From Plutella xylostella (Eukaryota; Arthropoda; Insecta; Lepidoptera; Plutellidae), in NCBI RefSeq assembly GCF_932276165.1, contig NC_064008.1, positions 6,391,001-6,455,000 of the forward strand: a stretch of 64,000 nt of DNA, read 5' to 3'. Numbering within the stretch: the stretch's first letter is position 1; each line of letters begins with the position of its first letter. The notes under the pieces were generated by a model. The model did no database searches. It had not been told where the DNA came from and saw only the letters and a program-made list of their open reading frames with translations. Position numbers and translations under genes: made by a program. Shown one piece after another: positions 1 through 10,973 of the stretch.

Positions 1-235
1 AGAATAGGGACGTAGGTTGTGGTGACTGTCGTTTCTATTCAGTTAATTCAAACTTTTGCGCCAATCGCAAAATTCTATTTGCGAGTTTTTCAATTGCATT
101 CCGTTTTAGTTTCGCAGAGCTGCTACCGTAGCATTTCTATCTTTTCGTAGAGATGAAGTATTCAAAACGACAAACCTGAAGGGAAATGTATAGTTTTATA
201 ATTAGGTAAGTATACAGTACAATATAACTTTATTG

Positions 236-391
236 AAGCGTGACGAGCTCAAGGCTAGACCACCGAGAGCCATATGCTATAATGTTGTCGGAGGAGTGCT
301 GACTTGCCGTCAATGCGGTCGCACTTTCGTCAATAAGTTAGGCTATAACAGCCACCAGAGAGCACACGAGAGAAGCTCGCAGTCACACTGA
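236..391 (+). pseudogene. LINE-like C-terminal C2H2 zinc-finger remnant
   Basis: An open stretch of 51 codons ends at a TGA (389-391). It encodes a basic, proline-containing lead followed by one C2H2 finger with spacing C-X2-C-X12-H-X3-H (CRQCGRTF...HQRAH). A single finger just before the stop is common at the C-terminus of several insect LINE ORF2 proteins, where it probably helps nucleic-acid binding. There is no upstream reverse transcriptase in frame, so it is at most a 5'-truncated LINE tail. A fragment of a host zinc-finger gene is the alternative, but I see no second finger or splice context to support it. Confidence 0.45.
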
Positions 392-1806
392 CCGAACACG
401 GTCTGGAGAATATATATAGAATATATTGAAAAACATACAACATGGAAAGAGTAAGCACAATTATAGGCGGCCTTATCGCTAAAAGCGACCGGCATTACAT
501 TGTGTTACAGTGTGATAAAAAGGGTAGTATATAATAGTAAGCCGAAAGGGGGTGATATGTTGCAATAAACGTCCGATTCTTGCTCTGATCAAATGAACTT
601 AGCAAATTAAGTAATTAATTATAGGTATAGGATACCTATGATTACAGGATACCGTACATTCTTATGTACGTTAGGTATAGCTAAATTAACATAAATATCT
701 TCAAAAATTATTTATGTAAATGTACCTTTGTAATGAGTGCAGCTATGCTGATAGTACTTATCTTCGAAATAATAAAACGTTTCGTCTTACGAAGAGTTCA
801 TATAGGAACATAAACATTTACGAAGAAGCTCTCTAATGGACCGACACAACGCTCTTTTAAATAAAGTAAGAAAATGGAAATGCAGAAGATTCTTCCAAGC
901 AAAATGATTACTTGGGGCTGCACAAATAAACATACATACTTACGACCCATATTTTTCTTGAAATAATGTTATTTTTGCGGCTTTTCCCCGACGCCTGGCT
1001 CAGTGAGGTTTTTTTTATTAATATTTTAGGGTTCTTGGGGAATATAAGAAAATGGATAATGGTGTCCAATACTATAAACTAGTAGTCAGGGTATATAGGA
1101 TCTAAAATGACTAAGGCTGAAATTTAACCCTGCTACCTACTTACTAGTCAAAGCTTCCATGATCTATCTACTAGGTGTTGTAAAAGAGGTATACTAAACC
1201 GAAAGGGGGTGACTCAGGGGGTCATTTTGAGCAACTTTTGTTCTAAGACTTTCAGAAATACGCGAAAAAAAAACTAATCTAAGAGATGGTTACCGTACGG
1301 AACTCGCCGCACATTATATATATTTTTTTTCACAATTTCAATACAAACGAAAATTAAGACGAAATTGAGTTTAGGTATGTAAGTAGATTTAGTTATACTA
1401 TTGGATAAAATTATGATTACATTTTGAATTTTGTTACGAAAAAATGTTTCTTCAGTTGCCTGTATGAGATTGCTCTAGTGGTAATGTTTATAGGAAATTA
1501 AGGGATAATTGGAAATTAATTTATGAGCACTTTATTGCACATTTTAAAAGTGAAAAAAACACACATGAATGAACCATCCTAAACGCCTAATAAAAGTGTG
1601 TCGTAATTCATTTTAAACCGCCTTAAACGTTTATTTATTTATTTATATATCTAGCTGAATATGCACATAAATTCTAGATTATCGTCCATTTGGAATATTG
1701 GGATAAATTATTATGAATCTGAATTGTTCTTTCACTATAAATGAATGTCAAGGTTACCTCATGCATATTTTCAGTAGAGCAGTAAATTAACGAATGATTT
1801 TCTGTA
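392..1806. other. AT-rich non-coding stretch with repeat fragments
   Basis: No coding region seen. About 460-500 carries a GGCGGCCTTATCGCT motif that resembles the 3' UTR of a common lepidopteran LINE. About 535-560 and 1187-1275 carry a repeat with the motif CCGAAAGGGGGTGA followed by 'CAACTTTTGTTCTA', which recurs near 53225-53290 in this window. The rest looks like unremarkable AT-rich DNA. Confidence 0.4.
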
Positions 1807-2302
1807 CAGGGTTATTTGCAAGTAGACCTGATCCTTTCAAGAGGTGATAGAAGAAGGCATTTCCAGTCGATTATACCCTATAATGCATTATCCGAAACTT
1901 AACCATTTCTAAGATATTTAATATTTAAAGATTTTTTGAATTTTTGCCAAAAATTCATGTTTGAAACCGAAAATAAAAAAACTAGCCATATTTCAATACT
2001 TTTTTTGTTTGTTTAGCATTAGTAACATCTTAATAAACTAATTAAAATAATCAAATGTGCAATATTCGACTTAAAAAAGACACAATACCTCAAAATAGAT
2101 AAACATTTTAAAAAAATATTCAATACCTAAAAACAAATATGTTAAATTAAAAAAGAATTTCATATAACAATTTTTTGTGCACTTCAGCTTAAAAACATTG
2201 TCAACTTATAAGCTTTCAAATGAGATATTTCAATATCAAATCTATTTAGATATCACCAAGATATGGCCAAAACAATCAGAGAAGGCGGAGAAAACTCAAC
2301 AG
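1807..2302 (+). repeat. Left arm of 496-bp terminal inverted repeat
   Basis: Reverse complement of 2955-3450. Shared landmarks include 'AGTAGACCTGATCC' at the outer end and 'TTGGCCATATCTTGG' (read on the opposite strand) near the inner end. A transcript crossing both arms would fold into a hairpin of nearly 500 bp. Confidence 0.85.
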
Positions 2303-2344
2303 GGGTTTCCATACTAAAGTGAACTGGACTGAAAACCATCACAC

Positions 2345-2922
2345 TTTTTAGGGTTCCGTAGCCAAAATGGCAAAAACGGAACCCTTATAGTTTCGTCATG
2401 TCCGTCTGTCCGTCTGTCCGTCTGTCCGTCTGTCACAGCCGATTTACTCGGAAACTATAAGTACTACAGTGATGAAATTTGATGGGAATATGTGTTGTAT
2501 GAACCGCTACAAAAATATGACACTAAATAGTAAAAAAAAGAATTGGGGGTGGGGCCCCCCATACATGTAACTGAGGGATGAAATTTTTTTTTTGATGTAC
2601 ATACCCGTGTGGGGTATCAATGGAAAGGTCTTTTAAAATGATATAAAGTTTTCTAAAAAACATTTTTCTTAAAGTGAACGGTTATTGAGATATCAGCTCT
2701 CAAAGTCGTAAAAAGTATGTCCCCCCCCCTCTATTTTTATAACTACGGGGTATAAAATTCTAAAAAAATAGAGGTGATGCATGCTAATTAACTCTTTCAA
2801 CTATTTTTGGTTTGATCAAAGTATCTCTTATAGTTTTTGAGATAGGTGACATAATAAGTTTATTATATTTGCTGCTACGGAACCCTTTGTGCGCGAGCCC
2901 GACTCGCACTTGGCCGGTTTTT
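2345..2922 (+). repeat. Lepidopteran interspersed repeat (GGGTTCCGTAGCC family) inside the spacer
   Basis: Begins TTTTTAGGGTTCCGTAGCC and ends GACTCGCACTTGGCCGG plus a T run. Both ends also hold the complementary pair GGGTTCCGT / ACGGAACCC. This sequence type is very abundant in lepidopteran genomes (general knowledge); I do not know its class for certain. It occupies nearly all of the spacer between the 496-bp arms, so it either inserted there or was captured. It contains the octamer array listed separately. Confidence 0.7.
2401..2434 (+). repeat. (TCCGTCTG)n microsatellite
   Basis: Four tandem copies of the 8-mer TCCGTCTG, the last partial, inside the interspersed repeat. Related TCCGTCTGTC text recurs near 54130. 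Confidence 0.9.
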
Positions 2923-2954
2923 ACCTTTAAATTGCGCTAATTTTGTTAGTTTAT

Positions 2955-3450
2955 CTGTTGAATTTTCTCCGCCTTCTCTGATTGTTTTGGCCATATCTTG
3001 GTGATACCTAAATTGATTTGATATTGAAATATCTCATTTGAAAGCTTATAAGTTAACAATGTTTTTAAGCTGAAGTGCACAAAAAATTATTACATGAAAT
3101 TCTTTTTTAATTTAACTTATTTGTTTTTAGGTTTTGAATATTTTTTAAAAATGTTTATCTATTTTGAGGTATTGTGTCTTATTTAAGTCGAATATTGCAC
3201 ATTTGATTATTTTAATTAGTTTATTAAGATGTTACTAATTGTAAACAAACAAAAAAAGTATTGAAATATGGCTAGTTTTTTTTTATTTTCGTTTTAAACA
3301 TGAAATTTCGGCAAAAATTCAAAAAATCTTTAAATATTAAATATCTTAGAAATGGTTAAGTTTCGGATAATGCATTATAGGGTATAATCGACTGGAAATG
3401 CCTTCTTCTATCACCTCCTGAAAGGATCAGGTCTACTTACCAATAACCTG
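2955..3450 (-). repeat. Right arm of 496-bp terminal inverted repeat
   Basis: Pairs with 1807-2302. The outer end reads AATAACCTG then TA. Confidence 0.85.
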
Positions 3451-3762
3451 TATGTAAAAAAACAATAGGTATTCACAAAATTAAAAGCTGAATTTTACAG
3501 TTTTCAACACTATAATTAACACTAAATCGCTATTGCTGGCTGCCAGATAGGGCATTAAATTCTAACGGTCCACTAGCCGTTACTAACAGTTAAAAACGGG
3601 GGCAGTAGTCTATGTTTTAAACCTATAAAAAGTAATATAAAAATGAATCTTTATAAATTTTACTTTATTTATTTTTAAAACATTAATTTATCATTTGAAC
3701 ACAATATTTAGGTTTTGAGTTGGTAATATTATGATGCGCTGATAAAATAAATTTTAGTGTAT

Positions 3763-3937
3763 GGGTGCTTACATAGAGAGACAGGGTTCCCTGTATCTAC
3801 CCGTACCGGTAACCTGCTGTTTATTTTTCTGCGAGTCCGCTAAAGCATTTCCCGGTTTTAAATCTCTCAGTTCGCATACATAATCGAGTTACCGGTACGG
3901 GTAGATACAGGGAACCCTGTTCTTTATGTAAGCACCC
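3763..3937. mobile_element. Hairpin MITE, ~50-bp TIRs
   Basis: The left end GGGTGCTTACATAGAG... and the right end, reverse-complemented, GGGTGCTTACATAAAG... continue as matching arms of about 50 bp through 'ACAGGGTTCCCTGTATC' and 'CCCGTACCGGTAAC'. The loop is about 75 bp. No coding capacity. Confidence 0.8.
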
Positions 3938-4210
3938 TTATTCAACGTTGCAGACGTAGTATTTAGATACACTACTGTATTGATTCCAGCACAGGGCAGG
4001 AGGCAGGCGTCTTGATTACCTTCCGTAGCGTCGTTCCAGTAATGGCTATTGGCACCAAAAGCCAATCTAATAATTATTTAATAACAGTTTCCCTGTAATG
4101 GCTCATTTATACGAATAAACTAACTTTCAATATTGTTGCATACGATGCTAAAGGTGAATGCTTATTCTTAATGGTTAAACCATTATGAAAAAATATAACT
4201 ATGGAATGCA

Positions 4211-4489
4211 TGATAATACAGGGCGATTCTTTCGGAGGTGCATATCCGGAAGTATGTTACAGAGCTCTTCATTCTGAACAACTTTTGTTATTAATTTTAA
4301 TGACCTTGGGATATAACAAAAATAAAAGATGCTTCCCCATACAAAAATTGGTTGTCTACGTGACACTGTGTATGGGGAGTAGATTTTTTTTCGAGAATAT
4401 CCCAAGGTCAATGTAAAGTTGTTCAGAATGAAGAGCTCTGTAACATACTGCCGGATATGCACCTACGAAAGACTCATTCTGTATTATCA
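4211..4489. mobile_element. Hairpin MITE, ~75-bp TIRs
   Basis: The arms begin TGATAATACAG at both outer ends and match to the inner motif 'CATTCTGAACAAC' at about 4285 and 4415. Small open frames on both strands here are consequences of the inverted repeat and are not genes. Confidence 0.8.
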
Positions 4490-4767
4490 CATCGGTCCAC
4501 GCCAAACAGGCACACATCAAATTGAAGACCCCTTTTAATTCGAACCAGTTTGAAGCTGTTATTTTGGCACAATATCATACAAAAAGATAACATAGCAAGA
4601 AACTTCGCAAGAGTGAAAAGTTGAAAAGATCTCACGTTACTGAGCAGAATTTATTGTTATAAAAATAACATTGCACATTGTTGGAGCTTGTGCTTCACTC
4701 TGTACCGAGCTGTCGGAATAATAATTCATACAGGATGTTCAAAAAAGGGTATAGTAAGCCAAGCCAA

Positions 4768-4990
4768 GACGACTAAATGGCGTAGTGGTTAGTGACCCTG
4801 ACTACTGAGCCGAAGGTTCCGGGTTCGATTCCCGGCTGGGGCAGATATTTGTTTAAACACAGATATTTGCCCGCCCTCTATTACATTGGGACTAACATAG
4901 CACTGGCGAAAAGTGGGTGCAGCAATGCACCTCTGCCTACCCCGCAAGGGAGTACATTAGTATAAGATGTGAGTGTTTATATTTATTTAA
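4768..4990 (+). mobile_element. tRNA-derived SINE, family A
   Basis: The head (4768-4843) is tRNA-like, with an A-box-like GTAGTGGTTAGTG and a B box GGTTCGATTCC (4822-4832), so RNA polymerase III could transcribe it. The unrelated body includes 'GCACCTCTGCCTACC' and ends in a T/A-rich tail near 4990. Copies in the opposite orientation lie at 10312-10576 (same body) and at 11254-11504 and 40671-40917 (same head, different body). It should not be annotated as a tRNA gene. Confidence 0.8.
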
Positions 4991-5142
4991 ATAAGCCAAG
5001 TTTTCTAAGACTGTAGGCCAAGCGCGAGACCGTCTTACGCTATGTTAACCTGTTCGTGACCTAAACTTAGGAGAGATCGACTTCTTCAAAATCTGTTCTT
5101 TACCAAGCATGACGGCATTGGTGGCCTTATAGCAAGGCCAAT

Positions 5143-5259
5143 GAGAGAATGCGTTTTTGACGTTTGCTTATGTCAGTTAAGAAAAGTTGGGTTTCCTTTG
5201 CAGTCATGTAATATCTGTGGGATTTCGAAATTAAATGTAAAAAACGCATTCTCTCAACT
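5143..5259. repeat. Inverted-repeat element sharing a core with 8463-8668
   Basis: GAGAGAATGCGTTTTT at 5143-5158 pairs with its reverse complement at 5240-5258. The interior (5154-5234, TTTTGACGTTTGCTTATGTC...) is related to the right arm of the hairpin at 8594-8668. Confidence 0.6.
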
Positions 5260-6681
5260 GCCATACTATAAGAGCCTAATTACCGTTGAAAGTTTGTAAA
5301 ACTAACTAAAGTGTACAGCTTTAAGTTGGAGTATCATCAGAAAAGGCAAGCCGTCTATCCATTTAAGAATTTCTACACACTGACCCTTAAAAATCTCGGC
5401 GGGCGAAATCCAAAAAGCCTTTTCCACTACCGCACTAAAAGCAGGCGATTAAACTCTTATCACAATAGCTTATGGCTTGTTTTACTTTGTTTCAGTGGCA
5501 ATAATTTAAGTTAGAAAGCGCCCGTATATTTCTTAGGAGAAATCCGACAGGAGCCGTGCTAAAATCTTTCTGGATCCTTCGGGAAGGAAACACTTTAAGA
5601 AGTTATTCCACCGTGATGAGCGAAAAACTTGGAAGTTTTTGAAAACCTTACTTTTAGCTTTTAACCTTGCTGAGGAACGTACCTACGGTTAGGTGGTTTA
5701 GGTACTCTAATTAAAGTAAATTAAAGAAAAAATGTTTATTTCCTTTAAAAATATACAAGAGATGGTGATAGACCCCCACACTAAGCAATGCCTGTCCCGT
5801 GGAGGATAGAGATAATAATTAACCCATTTAAATACGGCTTTACAAGAACATAAAACTAATACAGTGCAATCTTACATAAATTTAATATATTATAGGCATT
5901 AGAAAATAAAGAAAAAATATGTTGAGTTTTCAAGTTCGTAAGTATGAATGAAAATAAAAAAGGTAGGTAATAATATACAGCTGTGCCTGAGAGAGCAACT
6001 CTAGAGACTGTTGCAAAAAAAATGGTATATCAGAAACGGGGTGATAATCTGAAACAGTATCCGGCTATACTATACCACTTATGCGTAACAATTTATTGTA
6101 ATGTAAGCACATAGCACATAGTGGCTGACTATAACCTAGAACCCTAATCAGGAGGACACTTATTATTTAAATTATGATACCTAGTACATGTATACACCTA
6201 CACTTATAACAACATAAATAATTTTCCGCCGAATAATGATACAACAATAAATATTTAACCGTAAATTCATGTGAAACAGCCCATCCGAAATTCCAAACGC
6301 AATTATGCATTAATAGTGCCCAGTGTTCTGTTTTCGACGAAAATTTTAATTATTCGCTCGCTGCCGTCGCGTGAGCGTTGAACGTAACGTAAATTATGCA
6401 TCCATTCTACATTGTTTCAGGTACACTATTCATTCTGATGATGCAATTTTATTGCCGGTTCTAGTGCTGGATGCGACAGATTCCATTAAATACCTAGGTC
6501 ATTGAATTCTATTAAATCGGCCCCTGTGTTCGTAGAATAGGAGGTTGGTAAAAAGTGCGTAAAACACACGAGTTTTCACTATGTATGTAAGTCAAAAACT
6601 CAGAAATTGAGTAAAATGATGTGAATTTATAAAATAGTCCTACTACTTTAAAACAACTGTAAATCTATAAATACGAGGCTA
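5260..6681. other. No recognisable feature
   Basis: AT-rich, with no long frame and no repeat that I can match within the window. A slightly richer patch at about 6330-6440 (GCTCGCTGCCGTCGCGTGAGCG) could be ancient unique sequence, but nothing identifies it. Confidence 0.3.
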
Positions 6682-6817
6682 AGTGCCTATTTCTCCATAG
6701 TGGGTTAGAGCATAACCAGAGATTAATGTTAGACTTTGACACATCGGTCAAGAATTTAATATGGAGATGACGTCTTTCCCTGGTTACGATCTAACCGACT
6801 ATGGAAAAATTGGAACT
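6682..6817. mobile_element. MITE family M1, copy 1
   Basis: Terminal inverted repeats of about 30 bp contain 'TTCTCCATAGT' and 'GGTTAGA'. The interior holds 'TGACACATCGGTCAAGAA' and 'ATGGAGATGACG'. Four further copies lie at 9620, 15470, 39044 and 52578. Confidence 0.8.
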
Positions 6818-8110
6818 AAGTTTGTCAGTCTCTCATCTTTCTAGTCTGCTTATCATAATTTATATTTACCACATCAACAATTACTTATAGTAAATAAATA
6901 ACAGTAGTTATCAACAGCACTCTTGGCGTTCATTATTGTAGCCAAGTGTAATTTCGTCGTTCGTATCTGTGTTATATTTCAGCACACACTGAAGCAAGCA
7001 GATCCGGTCATTACGAAACCGGTCCGGAGAACCGGAACGGTATAAAAGAGGATGGTTTTAACCGTATCCCGGACTCTCTATATACCGGATGGTAAAAGTG
7101 GTTAGTAGATCTTTGTTTTTTAAGCAATTTTTGTTGCTAAAGAAGCATTGTAAGCAGAAAGAGCCTCTACTCGTCATTTTCTAAACAATAAAAGTTGTTC
7201 AGAATGACCTCCTGAGTCACCCGTTTTCGACTCCGTTTTTAACACAAGAGGGTCTAGGTTTGATAGTTTGTCGAAAACTATTAAAGTTTACGTTTTTTTG
7301 CATACCAAGTGGCGCCTCAAATGGAAACTATCATGAAACTTTTGACAGATAATGTATGAAGATGACAGGAGAAAACGTAAACTTTTTTCGTTTTCATAAA
7401 TAAACCCGTACTAGTGGCTCATACCATTGTGACATAGGCGGCCTATGTTTAACTAATTAAAGAACGAGCAGGCAATGAAAAGAATTAATATCATGATATT
7501 TTGACAAGCCATGGTAGAAAACCTTAAAAAAGTACATCTGCAAACTTCATCTCAAGAGTATAGGCTGCCTTATTCAGACAGCATTTCTTACAACCAACTT
7601 ATAAAGTAAATAAATCACTTACAAATATTAGGCAATTTGATCATAACATAATCTTGTTATTCCGTCGAAATTGAAAACACATCTAGCTACTCTGTAATCT
7701 AGTTAATTAGACTAATAATATAATAATAATCAAAACAACACATACCATTAATCAAATTCTGAATCTTCAATTAAATGTTATTGCTATCACAAAGAGCTAT
7801 AATTTACAACCAATAATTGTAATTTAAATTAAATTTTCGTCTGTCATTTTCAGGTCACTAGTTTCACAACCAAATTTGTATATTATTCGGTGGCAAAATT
7901 GTGTTTCGTTGTTAAATTAATTTGTATGAACAAGCTATTTAGGTAAGTTTGCTGCGGTACATGTGAAACGTTGGAAATTTTAGTTCGAATATGTGAAACT
8001 ATTTAATTGTTTGTTAAACATACCATAGAATATAATGTCTTACCACAAAATACACGTAAAACTGTTATTTAGAGTTGTTTTTGTTAACTGTATAAAACTC
8101 AAAACATTGA
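6818..8110. other. No recognisable feature
   Basis: No coding region. A short inverted match around 7180-7420 (GTTGTTCAGAATGACC, GGAGAAAACGTAAACTT) hints at another decayed hairpin repeat. Otherwise AT-rich. Confidence 0.3.
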
Positions 8111-8159
8111 TTAAACCATAGACTTAGTATATACTGTATATACTAAGTCTATGGTTTAA
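8111..8159. repeat. Perfect 24-bp palindrome with 1-nt loop
   Basis: TTAAACCATAGACTTAGTAT... (8111-8134) is followed, after a single T, by its exact reverse complement (8136-8159). Possibly the fused ends of a MITE whose centre was lost. Confidence 0.9.
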
Positions 8160-8280
8160 ACAAACCAGTGTTGCTTAGTTCAGTAATCAGTTACAAACAC
8201 TGAAGCTCGCTCGAATACGGACGCTTCCTTAGTACCTATTACTATTACTTATAGATATTTTTGTTCATCACATCCTTACT

Positions 8281-8410
8281 GATGAGGCTAGGGTCTCCTT
8301 CCAATGAAGGAAGGGTTTAGGCCTAGTCCACCACGATGGCCTAGTGTGGGTTGGTGGACCCCAACACTTACAGTAAGCCTATGCTGAGAGAGTGGTCAGC
8401 CTGACTGTCA
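8281..8410 (+). repeat. SINE/LINE 3' body fragment
   Basis: Contains 'GGCCTAGTCCACCACGATGG' and 'GGGTTGGTGGACCCC'. This is related to the body of SINE family B at 46495-46545, which reads 'CCCACCAACCCGCAGTGGGC' on the opposite strand. No head is visible. Confidence 0.5.
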
Positions 8411-8462
8411 GATGTTTTCTAACGACTATACTCTGTCCATTATATTATTGGTTTTTAAACAT

Positions 8463-8668
8463 TCGAAATCCCATACATATTTGACGACTGCAAAGGGAAA
8501 CGAACTTTACTTACCAGACATAAGGAAACGTCAAAAATACAATAACATAGTGGAAGCTCTATAATAGCTTTACTCTGTCCATCTTATTATTGTTTTTTGA
8601 CGTTCGCTTATGTCTGGTAAGTAAAGTTGGATTTCATTTGCAGTCATCAAATATGTATGGGAATTCGA
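8463..8668. mobile_element. Hairpin element with ~75-bp arms
   Basis: The left arm 8463-8540 (TCGAAATCCCATACATATTT...) pairs with the right arm 8594-8668. Between and before the arms there is a direct repeat, TACTCTGTCCAT, at about 8428 and 8571. The 102-codon open frame over the right arm is not gene-like. Confidence 0.7.
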
Positions 8669-9619
8669 ATCATGTCATCATCATGTCCAGTCATGTATAA
8701 ATATCGCATTCCTTCATTCAAAAGAAAAGTTCTCGTAAGCTGCTATTTCACTTCTTACTTTACGGTACTTACGTATGAAAAATATTATAAACCAAAGTTG
8801 TACTACAATCCCTGTATTTATCGTACTTTCACTGAAACATACCCAATTTATGAGCACCTAACATTAAAAAAACATAAAATAATGTTTGCGCACCAAACGA
8901 AACTGGATTTAGTTCAAAATAAAATTCCACGTTAGCAGTGGCTGAAAAAAAAACTAATAAAAAACACACATGTTTCCAAACAACAAAACTAACCTGAATA
9001 ATTTAAACTACGCGCACAACTTTTCAATCCTAACTCCGTGCTAGTTGGGAAATTAAGAGGGGAAAAAATGAAACTAATTCAACAACTGCAAGCCGCAATT
9101 GAAACTATAGAATTGAAAGCTAGAACACATGCCCGGGAAGTTTGGCTTCTGGAGTACGGAATCAGGGCCCCAAGTCTGCTAAGGAATGGCGGCACAGTTG
9201 TGTGTCGGCAGCATGGGCTTCGCACTGTAGGTATTCATTATCTGCGTTTTAGGAAATATTGATTGCAACTTTTTTAAAGAACTAACGTTAATAAACAGTA
9301 ATAAGTGTGAAATGTTTCATATTACACTACTGGGACTCACTAACCAAGAGAAAACGGATACCTAAAATCGGAAAACCATTCAGACGACACAGCATTGAGC
9401 CGCCATTCCTTAGCAGACTTGAGGCCCAGTTTGCTATGCGGAGTAACTTTCCTCTAGTTCCTGACTGATCATGGGGTGCACGATGGAGGTGACAGATAAA
9501 TGAGTAAATGACGAGTGACGTCACCCTTTCTAAAAAATCGTCCGACGGACTCAACGTCTGACGCAGACATTTTAACCACCACGGTGTCAAATCCTATTAA
9601 AGTTTACAAATAAAGACTA
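8669..9619. other. AT-rich stretch with a ~90-bp inverted duplication
   Basis: 9171-9262 and the reverse complement of 9336-9430 are related copies sharing 'AAGTCTGCTAAGGAATGGCG', with roughly three quarters identity elsewhere by eye. Because of this, small frames on opposite strands both encode an S-L-L-R-N-G-G motif. There is no other sign of a gene. Confidence 0.5.
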
Positions 9620-9769
9620 AGTGCCAATTTCTCCATAGTCAGTTAGAGAATAACCAGGTATTAGTGGTTTACTTTTGACACATCTGTCATGAATTTTATA
9701 TGGAGATGACGTTTTATTTATAAATCAATCCCTGTTGGTTAGATAGCCGACTATGGAGAAATTTGAACT
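9620..9769. mobile_element. MITE family M1, copy 2
   Basis: The left end GTGCCAATTTCTCCATAGTC and the right end ACTATGGAGAAATTTGAACT are inverted. The interior 'TGACACATCTGTCATGAA' matches the other copies. Confidence 0.8.
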
Positions 9770-10311
9770 TACTCTTGTGTTTGTCATGGTGACAAATTAC
9801 TGCAAAGGTGATAGCTTTTATGTAATAGAATTAAACCTACGATAATGATAACGTTATCAAACAGCTGTCCTCAGTGATCGGCCAGGAACAAAATTAACGA
9901 GACACAAATATTGCTGATCAGGTCGCATTCAGGGGGTTTACTTCCACTTTACGTATAAAATACTAGCCACCATTTATTTACATATTTTGATGCTGAGCAG
10001 TTATATCAGCATTTTGGTAATTCATATTAAATCAGTAATCAACGACCATGAAGCAGCATGCCCCTTATCAGTACCCACTTATTTGCCGCATGCAATACAC
10101 AACGGCGAGGATCGCATGGCTGATGTCCGCAACTTCGTGAATGTCACTAAGCAAGAGTAGACCCCTAAGGGGGTCACTCTCTAAGGATACAAACAAACGA
10201 ACGAGAAATATAACGCAATCAGCATGCTGAATACAACGAGATATAGTCGTGGTTAGCGCTGAAGTTTTGGTTTTCCAAAGCTTCAGAGTGCTGTGTGAAC
10301 CATGGCTCTAT

Positions 10312-10576
10312 AAAAAAAAAAAAACACGCACTCACGCCTTGTACTAATGTACTCCCTTGCAGGGTAGGCAGAGGTGCATTGCTGCATCCACTTTTCGCCA
10401 GAGTGTTATGTTAGTCCCAATGTAATAGGGGGCGGGCCTATTGCCATTTTACGGGCACATCCAAGACCCGAGAACAAATATCTGTGTTTAAACAAATATC
10501 TGCCCCAGCCGGGAATCGAACCCGGGACCATCGGCTCAGTAGTCAGGTCACTAACCACTACGCCATTCGCTCGTCT
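10312..10576 (-). mobile_element. SINE family A, full copy with 11-bp TSD
   Basis: The tRNA-like head lies at the right end (about 10500-10576, B-box reverse complement GGAATCGAACC), the body is to the left and an A/T run ends it. The direct repeat CATGGCTCTAT occurs at 10301-10311 and 10577-10587, a clear target-site duplication. The insertion sits inside a larger imperfect inverted repeat (about 10150-10675) with CGAACGAG / CTCGTTCG motifs on either side. Confidence 0.85.
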
Positions 10577-10760
10577 CATGGCTCTATCTCGTTGCGTAAG
10601 CGTACCGATTGCATGGCAATTCTAGCTCGTTCGTTCGTCTACTTAGAGAATGACCCCTCAGTCTGGGGCATGTTTCGATTACCGTGGCATTCATAATGCA
10701 GGCTCCGGCCCACACACTTATTGCGGGTGCATATTTAAACTCTTCGGACGATCTCCTTTA

Positions 10761-10973
10761 TAGTGCGACAAACTTATCTGTTCCGGTGAGAGCGAACTAA
10801 ATTGATCCATATCTCATAACTGACCTATGAATTGTATATTCATATAGATTAGATAGGTTTATGAAAACCGCAAGGGTGAATTACCATTACAGGCTAACTT
10901 AAAATCTTATAGAATCAAGAAATATTAGACATATACGTGAGCTCTCACCGGAACAGATAAGTTTGTGGCACTA
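10761..10973. mobile_element. MITE family M2, copy 1 (213 bp)
   Basis: TIRs of about 34 bp start TAGTGCGACAAACTTATC and contain 'CTGTTCCGGTGAGAGC'. Flanked by TA at 10759-10760 and 10974-10975, consistent with Tc1/mariner-type mobilisation. The second copy (32892-33104) has exactly the same length in the opposite orientation. Confidence 0.85.

Larger units (their letters stand above)
1807..3450. mobile_element. Long-TIR (foldback) DNA element, 1.64 kb, TA-flanked
   Basis: Two inverted arms of about 496 bp (1807-2302 and 2955-3450) enclose a 652-bp spacer. The outer ends are CAGGGTTATTTGC on the left and, reverse-complemented, CAGGTTATTGGTAAG on the right. Each end is bordered by TA (1805-1806 and 3451-3452), the duplication expected of Tc1/mariner-type transposition. 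No transposase frame is present, so it is non-autonomous. The arms match closely along their full length, with small indels and substitutions. The family name is not recognised. Confidence 0.8.

Noticed and set aside
4768..4843. tRNA-like sequences here and at 10500-10576, 11430-11504, 17621-17693, 18107-18176, 40845-40917 and 46327-46400 as tRNA genes
   Set aside because: All have A/B boxes but are followed by SINE bodies or lack acceptor-stem pairing, and several sit in SINEs with target duplications.
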